The notes under the pieces were generated by a model. That model did not search any database. It was not told where the DNA came from and saw only the letters and a program-made list of their open reading frames with translations. Made by a program: the position numbers and the translations under genes. 24,190 bases of DNA from Planctomycetaceae bacterium TMED10 (GTDB taxonomy: Bacteria; Planctomycetota; Planctomycetia; Pirellulales; UBA7805). Location: the NCBI GenBank assembly GCA_002168195.1, contig NHBP01000017.1:15828-40017 (forward strand), read 5' to 3'. Shown here piece by piece: positions 15,411 to 24,100 of this stretch. Numbering within the stretch: the first letter of the stretch is position 1; every line of letters starts with the position of its first letter.

Positions 15411-15414
15411 GTTG

Positions 15415-16380
15415 ATGTTTGAAGCAACGATTTCGGTCGCCGACCCAGAAGCCCTGATGCCCCTTTTCGGCCCCAGCGATCGCCACGTTAGGCAGATCCG
15501 GGAGTCCCTTGGGGTGGCTGTAACGGCGCGCAATGGATCTATCCACGTAGCAGGTAGTGAAGAAGCTGTACGCACCGCAACGCAAGTGATTGAGAAACTT
15601 CAGCACCGGCTACATCTCCGCGGTGCGTTATTCACCGAAGATGTAAACGACATTCTCTCACACGTGGGCCAAACGACATCCGGGATGGTGGAAAAACCCC
15701 CGATCGCAATTCTTGCCGATGCGCGGCAGATTCACCCTCGGACCGCTGGGCAACAAAAATACGTTGATGCCATCGCAAAGAATGAACTCGTTTTTGGGAT
15801 TGGCCCGGCAGGAACCGGAAAAACGTTTCTGGCGGTTGCTATGGCAGTGGCTGCACTGAAAAAAGAGGCCATAAAAAAAATCGTGCTCGTTCGCCCTGCA
15901 GTCGAAGCAGGTGAGAGCCTGGGGTTTTTGCCGGGAGACATCGAAGCGAAAATAAATCCCTACCTTCGTCCCCTTTTAGATGCGCTGCGGGATATTATTG
16001 ATTACGAACAATTTAAGCGATACACGGAACAAGATGTCATCGAAGTCATTCCTTTAGCTTACATGCGGGGAAGAACTCTCAACGATGCATTCATTATACT
16101 TGATGAGGCCCAGAACGCTTCGATCGCCCAAATGAAAATGTTCTTAACACGAATGGGCATCGGATCTAAAATCGTTGTCGCTGGAGATATCACCCAGATT
16201 GATCTTCCCCCACATCAGAAAAGTGGTCTTGTGGATGCAGTGAAGCGACTGCGCAATATTGCTGGTTTTCAAAGTATCGAACTCACTGAATCCGATATTG
16301 TTCGCCACCGACTCGTACAAGAAATCGTACGCGCCTATGACGATCCAAAAACGATCTCAAGGAAAGAAGATCAGAAATGA
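15415..16380 (+). CDS. phoH: PhoH-family ATPase (YbeZ-like)
   Basis: PhoH/YbeZ proteins are cytoplasmic P-loop ATPases linked to RNA metabolism and to the ribosome-maturation factor YbeY, encoded two genes downstream. From the ATG at 15415 the protein has 321 residues. An N-terminal KH-like region (1-65) is followed by the ATPase core with HPRTAGQQKYVDAI, Walker A GPAGTGKT (130-137), LVRPAVEAGESLGFLPGD, and Walker B FIILDEAQN (226-234). The Q-rich GDITQIDLP and sensor-like LTESDIVRHRLVQEIV complete it. TTG codons at 15409 and 15412 also lie in frame, but the ATG best matches the family N-terminus. No Shine-Dalgarno is visible because the terminator occupies that place. The stop overlaps the next gene by 4 nt. 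Confidence 0.95.
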   Translation: MFEATISVADPEALMPLFGPSDRHVRQIRESLGVAVTARNGSIHVAGSEEAVRTATQVIEKLQHRLHLRGALFTEDVNDILSHVGQTTSGMVEKPPIAILADARQIHPRTAGQQKYVDAIAKNELVFGIGPAGTGKTFLAVAMAVAALKKEAIKKIVLVRPAVEAGESLGFLPGDIEAKINPYLRPLLDALRDIIDYEQFKRYTEQDVIEVIPLAYMRGRTLNDAFIILDEAQNASIAQMKMFLTRMGIGSKIVVAGDITQIDLPPHQKSGLVDAVKRLRNIAGFQSIELTESDIVRHRLVQEIVRAYDDPKTISRKEDQK

Positions 16381-19241
16381 ATTCGGGTTTGTCAAAAAAA
16401 AATCGCGGGCATCGTGTTTCAGGCATGGACCCCATTCCGAGGCTATCGACGCAGATCTGGTCATCAATTACACGTGGCGACGTTCTTCTGCGGGTGTTCT
16501 TCTGTGTATTAGCAACCATCATCATGGTCATCGCAACACAGGCATGGCTTCCGCCATTCTCCTATCGCGAAGGTTACACACCGGTCCGCGATATTGTGGC
16601 GAGTGTGGACTTCAGCGTTCCTGATCCGGGCAAGGTCGAGCGACAACGTGAAAATGCGCGCCGTGACGCGCGACAAGTTTATGTGAACAATCCACAAGCG
16701 ATTCAGTCGCTCCAGACAGAACTCTTGTCAGAAATCACAAAAATTATTGCGGCTGAAAATTTTGACGAAGACATTCAGCAAATCTGGGCGCACTTCGAAG
16801 CACCACCCGATACGAAAGAGTCGACCTCTCAGGACGACATGAATGAGGCATCTCGTGAGTGGGAGGCTTCCTTTCGAGTTTTTCAGGCAGCCCTGCAGGG
16901 TTCGCGTAAGCTACAGTTCGATGCTGCCATCCAAAAAGCGCTTGCTGAGATTGATCAACATGGCTTATTAGAAAAATTAGAAAAAGAGGAAGGTAATCAG
17001 ACCGAAATCCTGATTTATCCGCAGCGTGAATGGGATGCCCGAGAGCGTGTCGAAGTTCGGGACGTGCAGATCGCGGCGGCAAAACTCGCCCTGGCGGACG
17101 ACCTGCAGCGTGAACTGACTACGCTTGAGGACGAAATTCGCGAAGCCGAACGCAAGGAGGCAAGGCAGGTATATACCCACCATCCCGAATCGCTCAAGAA
17201 ACTCCGGCAAAAACTTATCGCCGATATTTCTGCACTGAAACAAGCGAAGTTATCTGAAAATGAGCTTGCGGCTATTTGGAAGACTTTTCTTCCAGTGGAT
17301 CCGGACGAAAAAAATACAAAAACCGACGATGCCGAAACGCTCAAAAAATTTCGCCAGTTACTTTCTTCCGAACCGATTGAAAATCTTCAGACGGTGCTGG
17401 CAGGAACCCTTGGCGAATTTGAGCGGCGTGGGCTGTTACTTGATTTAAAGCCGATTGATGAAGTCGCGGAAGGCAATCGCGAAGAAGTAATTATCGTCGG
17501 GCGGGACAAAAATAAGGATCCGGAAAAGGTTTCGGTTGCGGATGTACGTCTCGAATCCATAAAACCGGTGATTCGAGAACGTTTAGAAAAGCAGTTAACA
17601 TCACTAGAAATTGCGGGGCGAATTTTCACATGGCTGGAAAATAGCCTTCCAAATGCCACGACCCTGAAATACCGGCCGACCAATGAAGAGGAAAGTCGAA
17701 GTGCGATACCGCAACTAGCGGCAAGAGCCACATCTTGGCTCCACAATCGTCTACCGGTAACGCTCACCTATGACGATCAACGGGCGGAAGAAGTCCGCGA
17801 CGCGGCGGCAAATGAGGTCATTCCTGAAGATTTTGCCACGCTCTATCATGCCGGCGATGATGCGATGGCTAAGGCGAATCGTTCCATCGATAGTGAGAGT
17901 ATGGCGCTGCTCTCGGCTGAATATGATGTGCAGCTAGACCATTTAACAACGACAGCGATGCTGGTTCGGCTGTTGGCTGTTTTCGGGATGTACCTGGCAA
18001 TCTATACCCTGTGTGGCCTCTTCATTTTCTATCGCTTTCCAGAAATCCTCGTCAATATGCGACGTTTTGTCAGCCTTCTTGGCTTGACGGTACTCACCGT
18101 CATCGTTTGCTATCTGGCAGGACGCTGGCGCGTCGAGGCCATTCCTATGCTGCTGTTCGGGATGACTGTGGCAATTGCTTACAACCAGGAGGTTGCCCTT
18201 TTACTCACAGCAGCCATCGGTCTGATCGTGGTTCTGCTACTGGGACAAGGGTTGGCCCTGTTTGTAATCCTTGTGGCAGCAACATCTACTGCTGTATTGA
18301 TGCTGCGGCGGGTGCGGAGTCGCGTCAAGCTAGTCTACGTTGGCTTCTGTGCAGGAGTCGTCGCAATGCTTACTGCGGTGGGAGTGAATGTAGTAGCTGG
18401 ACAGCCGCTTGATCAGGCCGTCCTTCTGGACGCCGGAAAGTTTTTCCTTTGGGGTTTGATGTCGGGCTTCGCAATGACAGGCCTTCTGCCCTTTATTGAG
18501 ACGCTGTTTGGTGTGTTAACGGAAATAAGCCTTTTGGAACTCGGTGATGTTGCACACCCGCTATTGCAAGAATTAGTCCGCCGCGCTCCGGGAACCTATA
18601 ACCACTCTATTAACGTCGCTTCCATGGCTGAAGCTGCGGCTGAGAGTATTGGTAGTCGCGGATTACTGCTTCGCGTGGGGTCTTACTTTCACGACATCGG
18701 TAAGATGCTAAAGCCTCAATATTTTGTCGAAAATCAAAGAGACGACAACAATCGGCACGAATCGCTTGTTCCGGCAATGAGTACCCTCATCATTATTGCC
18801 CACGTAAAAGATGGTGCTGATCTTGCAAGGCAACACCATTTACCTCGCTCAATTATTGATTTTATTCAGCAACACCATGGAACGACTCTCGTCGAATATT
18901 TTTATGAACGGGCCAACGAAGACTCGCAGGCCAATCCTGATGGAGTAACAATCGATGAAAATGCATTTCGCTATCCGGGACCGAAACCACAAACCAAAGA
19001 AGCCGGTATTTTAATGCTGGCAGATGCCGTAGAAAGCGCAAGTCGGGTACTTGTTGAACCGACACCTTCACGCATTGAAAGTCTTGTGGAAGACATCGCA
19101 ATGAAACGATTACTCGATGGACAACTAGATGAATGCGGGCTTACGCTGCAGGAAGTTCGAATCGTTCAGGATAGTCTAGTGAAATCGCTCATTGCGGTTT
19201 ACCATGGTCGAGTAAAATATCCGGGGCAACAAACCGCCTGA
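16377..19241 (+). CDS. pgpH: 7TM-HD family membrane phosphohydrolase (PgpH-like)
   Basis: The 954-residue protein has the 7TMR-HD architecture. TM1 lies at about 38-58, and a large extracellular region spans about 60-525. A block of further TM segments (about 527-550, 563-582, 588-640, 652-675, 685-705) leads to a cytoplasmic HD domain. HD residues visible are H743 (YNHSIN), H772/D773 (FHDIGK), H794 (NRHESL), H809 (IAHVKDG), H833/H834 (QQHHGTT) and D883 (LADAVE), a full metal site. PgpH of Listeria hydrolyses c-di-AMP; that activity here is inference. The extracellular part contains two related blocks (from 93 and 257), making it longer than typical members. ATGA overlap with phoH implies coupled translation. 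An A9 tract (16394-16402) lies in codons 6-9, and M17 is a possible internal start. Confidence 0.92.
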   Translation: MNSGLSKKNRGHRVSGMDPIPRLSTQIWSSITRGDVLLRVFFCVLATIIMVIATQAWLPPFSYREGYTPVRDIVASVDFSVPDPGKVERQRENARRDARQVYVNNPQAIQSLQTELLSEITKIIAAENFDEDIQQIWAHFEAPPDTKESTSQDDMNEASREWEASFRVFQAALQGSRKLQFDAAIQKALAEIDQHGLLEKLEKEEGNQTEILIYPQREWDARERVEVRDVQIAAAKLALADDLQRELTTLEDEIREAERKEARQVYTHHPESLKKLRQKLIADISALKQAKLSENELAAIWKTFLPVDPDEKNTKTDDAETLKKFRQLLSSEPIENLQTVLAGTLGEFERRGLLLDLKPIDEVAEGNREEVIIVGRDKNKDPEKVSVADVRLESIKPVIRERLEKQLTSLEIAGRIFTWLENSLPNATTLKYRPTNEEESRSAIPQLAARATSWLHNRLPVTLTYDDQRAEEVRDAAANEVIPEDFATLYHAGDDAMAKANRSIDSESMALLSAEYDVQLDHLTTTAMLVRLLAVFGMYLAIYTLCGLFIFYRFPEILVNMRRFVSLLGLTVLTVIVCYLAGRWRVEAIPMLLFGMTVAIAYNQEVALLLTAAIGLIVVLLLGQGLALFVILVAATSTAVLMLRRVRSRVKLVYVGFCAGVVAMLTAVGVNVVAGQPLDQAVLLDAGKFFLWGLMSGFAMTGLLPFIETLFGVLTEISLLELGDVAHPLLQELVRRAPGTYNHSINVASMAEAAAESIGSRGLLLRVGSYFHDIGKMLKPQYFVENQRDDNNRHESLVPAMSTLIIIAHVKDGADLARQHHLPRSIIDFIQQHHGTTLVEYFYERANEDSQANPDGVTIDENAFRYPGPKPQTKEAGILMLADAVESASRVLVEPTPSRIESLVEDIAMKRLLDGQLDECGLTLQEVRIVQDSLVKSLIAVYHGRVKYPGQQTA

Positions 19242-19268
19242 GAGGGCACTCCGATAAAAGAGGATTTC

Positions 19269-19820
19269 GTGACAACGCAGGCACACCGAGTCAATATCTG
19301 CAATCAGACGCCCCAGGCAACGATTGATCAAGATCGACTGAGGCAAGGCGTTCTCCTTGTTCTTCAAGAGCATGGGATTCAGCGGGCCGTCATTGGATTG
19401 GCAATTGTCACCGATGCCGCGATTCACAAAATGAACCGGCAATATTTGAACCATGATTATGCAACGGATGTTTTAAGTTTTCCTCTTTCAAGCGATGGCG
19501 ACGACGTCCTGGAGGGTGAAATTGCGATCAGCGTTGACACAGCGCTGCAACGGGCCAAGGAATACGAGTGGGCTACAGAAAATGAGCTATTGCTTTACGC
19601 CATTCACGGTACACTTCACTTGGTCGGACTTTCAGATCAAACACCGGAAGATCGCCACCACATGCGATTTCACGAAAAAACTATTCTTGCGAAGATGGGC
19701 ATCGTTTGCCCGGAAGAGATTATTTCTGTAGCGAGCGACGCTCCCATGCACGCGAACCCGATTACCGACTCCACGGCTCGAACCTATGCCGACCCTGCGG
19801 ATCGGCGAAAAGACTCTTGA
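19269..19820 (+). CDS. ybeY: Endoribonuclease / rRNA maturation factor YbeY
   Basis: YbeY is a metal-dependent RNase needed for 16S rRNA 3' processing and 70S quality control. The 183-residue protein has the family core: MNRQYLNHDYATDVLSFP (55-72), GEIAISVDTA (83-92) and the metal site HGTLHLVGLSD (113-123). The usual pattern H-x3-H-x5-H has H113 and H117, but position 123 is Asp instead of the third His. H130 and H131 follow nearby. A C-terminal tail of about 30 residues is variable. The start GTG 19269 has AGAGGA 5 nt upstream, one of the better ribosome sites in the window. The gene lies 27 nt after the HD gene and before the CNNM gene, in the conserved phoH-HD-ybeY-corC order. Confidence 0.94.
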   Translation: MTTQAHRVNICNQTPQATIDQDRLRQGVLLVLQEHGIQRAVIGLAIVTDAAIHKMNRQYLNHDYATDVLSFPLSSDGDDVLEGEIAISVDTALQRAKEYEWATENELLLYAIHGTLHLVGLSDQTPEDRHHMRFHEKTILAKMGIVCPEEIISVASDAPMHANPITDSTARTYADPADRRKDS

Positions 19821-19848
19821 TCCACCAACCAAAGGAACCAATCCAACC

Positions 19849-21135
19849 GTGACACTTGATCCGCTTTATTGGATAGCTGGTATCAGCCTCGTGGTAACGC
19901 TCATTAGTGCAATCGGCACGCGAGCGTTACGCGATTTTTCACGACACGAATTAGAGATACTCTGTCGAAAACATGAGTCCGATCTGAAGTTTAGTGAAAT
20001 ACTTGAATACGACGATCAGGTAGCAATCAGTGTCGAAAGCCTGAGCGCAATCACAACGGCGCTGTTTGTCGTCAGTACGGCAGTCTTCGTGCTTTTAGAT
20101 GCGAGATGGGATGCGATCAACAGTCCGCCTGTTTTCTGGAGTACCGTAACATTCGCTGGCTTTTCACTGTTAATATTCAATATCTGGCTTCCTTGGACTG
20201 TCACGCGGATTTGGGCAACACCGATCCTTTTTCACACGTGGCGGTTCTGGAAATTTTTAAGCCAACTTCTAACGCCTTTCGTGCTGATGGCACGATTCCT
20301 GGATGCAATCATGCATCGCCTTGCTGGCCGACCGCAAATGGAACAAACCGAACATCTTTTTGAGGAAGAGATTCGCTCTATTGTCAGTGAAGGACACCGC
20401 GAAGGACTACTTGAGGAAGACGCTCGCGAAATGATTCAAGGTGTGATGGAACTGGGTGATGTCGATGTTGCTAAAGTCATGACTCCGCGAACGGATGTGG
20501 TCATGATGTCTGTTGATCTCTCCTGGGACGAAATTATTCGGTTCGTCATTGGAAGTGCACACACACGGATCCCTGTACACGGAAAAACGAGAGATGATAT
20601 TGTCGGCATTCTTTATGTCAAAGACTTACTTCCATTGATGGCGTCGGACGACGCAAAGCCAACCTTTCGGGAAGTCTTACGCACACCACACTATGTACCA
20701 GAAACAAAACGAATCGACAATTTGCTTGAAGAGTTTCAGCAAACAAGGAACCACATGGCACTTGTGTTAGATGAATATGGTGGTGTCTCTGGATTGGTCT
20801 CTATTGAAGATGTTCTGGAAGAAATTGTCGGTGATATTGTCGACGAGTATGATAAGGAAGCGGAGGAAGAATTTCGCATTATCGACGACCATACGGTTGA
20901 AGTATTGGCCCGCGTCCATCTTGATGAAATCAACGAGCGGTTTGATTTAGACATCCCGGAAGATGGCGATTACGATACGATCGGGGGGTTTGTATTCAGC
21001 CAACTTGGCCATATCCCGATGGTGGGCGAGGAAGTGCAATGGAGCAAACTCCGGATTGAGGTCACCCAGGCGAGCCTGCGAAGAATTGACAAATTGCAGC
21101 TCTTTCTTCCGGAAATGCGGCGCGACACGGCTTAG
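19849..21135 (+). CDS. CNNM/CBS-domain membrane transporter (CorC/HlyC family)
   Basis: The protein has an N-terminal CNNM (DUF21) membrane domain with about four TM segments (roughly 5-25, 66-84, 98-118, 122-150). A CBS pair follows (about 211-330), including VMTPRTDVVMMSVD, HTRIPVHG, GILYVKDLL and VLDEYGGVSGLVSIEDVLEEIVGDI. It ends in a CorC_HlyC domain (343-422) with DYDTIGGFVF and GHIPMVGEEV. Family members move or regulate Mg2+ or other cations; the old name haemolysin does not imply toxin activity. I place the start at GTG 19849, 12 nt after AAAGGA, giving 428 residues. An ATG at 19786 would add 21 unconserved residues and overlap ybeY by 35 nt. It is last in the phoH operon, and its stop lies 19 bp from convergent dnaE. 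Confidence 0.92.
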   Translation: MTLDPLYWIAGISLVVTLISAIGTRALRDFSRHELEILCRKHESDLKFSEILEYDDQVAISVESLSAITTALFVVSTAVFVLLDARWDAINSPPVFWSTVTFAGFSLLIFNIWLPWTVTRIWATPILFHTWRFWKFLSQLLTPFVLMARFLDAIMHRLAGRPQMEQTEHLFEEEIRSIVSEGHREGLLEEDAREMIQGVMELGDVDVAKVMTPRTDVVMMSVDLSWDEIIRFVIGSAHTRIPVHGKTRDDIVGILYVKDLLPLMASDDAKPTFREVLRTPHYVPETKRIDNLLEEFQQTRNHMALVLDEYGGVSGLVSIEDVLEEIVGDIVDEYDKEAEEEFRIIDDHTVEVLARVHLDEINERFDLDIPEDGDYDTIGGFVFSQLGHIPMVGEEVQWSKLRIEVTQASLRRIDKLQLFLPEMRRDTA

Positions 21136-21154
21136 CTACGTCTTCCATGCCGTT

Positions 21155-24100
21155 TTATGAAGATCCTACCGTTTGACGCGGCCTGCTCTCGTTCTGGCGT
21201 GCGCGACTCGGCAAGGACGAGGAAGTCCTCAAGTGATTTGGTCCAAGCAAATCCTGAACGCGTAATCGCATTTCCTCATTATTTTCCACTCTAATATCCT
21301 CACAATTGCAACGAACATGCATCCCATTTTCAAGGCATAGCATGAGTTCCAATGCACAATCGCCCGGATAGTGTCTTAAAATTTCATGGAGCGATTCCAA
21401 TTGACTTAGACTTTCTTTCGACTCGTTAATCTTAATACGTACGCGAGACGTGAAACGCCGGGCTGCCTCGGTTAACGGAATAAGATCATTCACAATGACA
21501 TTGACTTCTTCGCTTCCCGGGCGGCGATCTACGGTCCCTTGCACGAGCAACATAGCGTCCACTTCCACCAATTGCCCACAGTTTAAAAACGAATCTGGCC
21601 AGAGAATGCAACGCATAATGCCCTGCAAATCTTCAAGATCAAACATCGCGTATTTAGTTTCTGTCTGGCCACGTCGCGGATTTTTTGTATGAGAAAATCG
21701 AACCGCTGAAAGCATCCCTCCCAGAACGATATCCGATCGGTGTTCCATGTTTTTCAGATCATCCGTCGTGTTTGAACAATACTCTTTCAAGAGATTTTTG
21801 TACTCTTCAAGCGGATGACTGGTGAGATAATAGCCCAGAACCTCTTTTTCTCCGGCAAGCTGCTCGCGCTCATCCCACGCAGGGATATCAGGAAGCCCTA
21901 TTTCATCTTTATCACTTGTCTGTGAATCCTCCAGTTCGTCAAAAAGATTCGCTTGCCCTCGCCGACGATCCTCCATAACCGCAGCACCACTCTGCATGGC
22001 ACGTTCAATGACCGCAACTAACTGGCTCCTCCGAGCACCAAGTGAATCAAATGCCCCGGCCTTGATCAATGTTTCAATCGTGCTGCGATTGACCGAACGT
22101 GAATCAATGCGTTCACAAAAATCGAAAAGACTTTTGAACGGTCCACATTTTTCGCGTTCGCTGACAATCGCCTCGGCAGCACCCCCTCCGCAGCCCTTAA
22201 TTGCGGAAAGCGCGAATTGTATCTGCTTGTCGTTCGTGTTTGAACTCTCGACAGAAAACGTCACCGAACTATGGTTTACATCGGGGGGAACCACGGTGAT
22301 GTCCATCCGGCGGCAGTCTTCCATATGCTCTACCAGTGAATCCTTCGATTTAAAATTTCGACCTGGAATATCACCGGTTAGCAGGGCCGCCATAAACTCG
22401 ACCGGATAGTGGGCCTTCAAATAGCCCGTTTGGTAGGCAATAAGTGCATAGGCCGTACTATGACTCTTATTAAAACCATAGCCGGCAAATTTTTCGATTA
22501 AACCAAAAAGATCCCGTGCCTCCTGCCGTGCCATTCCTTTTTCCGTTGCGCCATCGACAAACTGTTCCTGGAATTTGGCGATCGTTTGCAATGTTTTCTT
22601 GCTAATGGCCTTAATACAGGTGTATGCATCAGAAAGGCTGATGTCACCCAAACGGTTGAGCATTCGCATCACCTGCTCTTGGTAGACCATGACCCCGTGT
22701 GTCTCTTCCAAGATATCTTGAACATCGGGGTGTGGGTACGATGCACTCTTTCGACCGTGCTTAATGGCCACATAGTCATCAACCATCCCGCCTTCGAGCG
22801 GTCCTGGTCGATAGAGTGCATTGGTCGCGATAATATCCCGAAAATCATCTGGCTTCATCTTTTGAAGCAAATCCCGAATACCACCACTCTCCAGTTGAAA
22901 AATACCTTTTGTCTCACCTCGGCACATCAAAGCAAAGGTGTCCGCGTCATCCAGAGGAAATCGATGAAGGTCGATCTTTTCGCCCGTTGTCTCCTCAATC
23001 AGATTTTGGCACTCTGACAAGATCGTGAGGTTGCGAAGGCCCAGAAAATCCATCTTCAGAAGACCAGCAGCCTCAACTTCTTTCATTGCCCACTGGGTAA
23101 TAATGTCGCTCTTACCTTGCACGCGGCCGAGCGGCACATATTCTGTCAGCGGTTGATCTGCAATGACAACCGCAGCCGCGTGGGTTCCCACATTGCGGGC
23201 CAAGCCTTCGATTTTCATCGCCAAATCGAGAAGCTCGCGCACCTCCCCATCTGCTTCGTAAGCACTGTGAAGTTCCTGACTTTTCTCCAAGGCCTCACTG
23301 AGCGTAATTCCCAAAATATCGGGTACCATGGCGACAATTTGATCCACACGTGGAATCGATAAACTCATTGCGCGCCCAACGTCACGAATGGCTGCGCGTG
23401 CAGCAAGCGTGCCGAAAGTACCAATCTGGGCGACATTTTCCTCGCCATACTTTTGCTTTACATATTGAATGACCTCACCCCGACGCTGCTTACAGAAATC
23501 AATATCAATATCGGGCGCCTCCAGACGATTTTCGTCTAGAAATCTCTCAAAAAGTAAGTCGTAGCGGATAGGACAGACGTGGCTCATATAGAGCGCATAA
23601 CAGACAAGAGAGCCGACACCTGAACCACGCGCGGTGCAGGGAATTTGATTCTGACGTGCGTATCGAACGAAATCCCACACCATCAGGAAGTAATTAGCGA
23701 ATCCTAACTTGTGGATTACCGTGAGCTCGCGATTTAATCGATCAAAAACTTTCGTTGACAGTTTCCCTTCATCCCAGCGATCTGGAAGTTCGCGATAACG
23801 TTCCTCAAGTCCCTGAAGGCATAGGGATCGCAAGTACTTTTCCGGAGTTTCGTTCTCAGGCAGCGTGTAAACAGGAAAGTGACGGCGGCCCAACTCAAGG
23901 TCAATGTCAATCCGATCTGCGATTTCCTGGCTGCGATGTACCGCGTCTTCCAATCCTGGAAAAGCTAGATACATTTCCGTTGGACTTCGTAGATAAAACT
24001 GATCGTTTTCCATTTTTAAACGATCTTTATCCGTGCGATACTTACCGGTATTGATACAGAGCAAAATATCTTGTGCTTCGGAGTCATCCTGCTTGATGTA

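Larger units (their letters stand above)
15116..15414 (+). other. cdsA-phoH intergenic region: promoter, leader and terminator
   Basis: These 299 bases hold no protein-coding frame that I can support and no tRNA. In order I see a hairpin after cdsA, a promoter at 15256-15284 and a predicted leader of about 120 nt. The leader carries the stem-loops CGGCT/AGCCG (15308-15312 with 15331-15335) and GAGC-AGTT-GCTC (15365-15376). An intrinsic terminator ends at 15410, 4 nt before the phoH ATG. The arrangement fits an attenuated leader or a small RNA gene of about 120 nt. I do not recognise a known riboswitch class. Confidence 0.5.
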
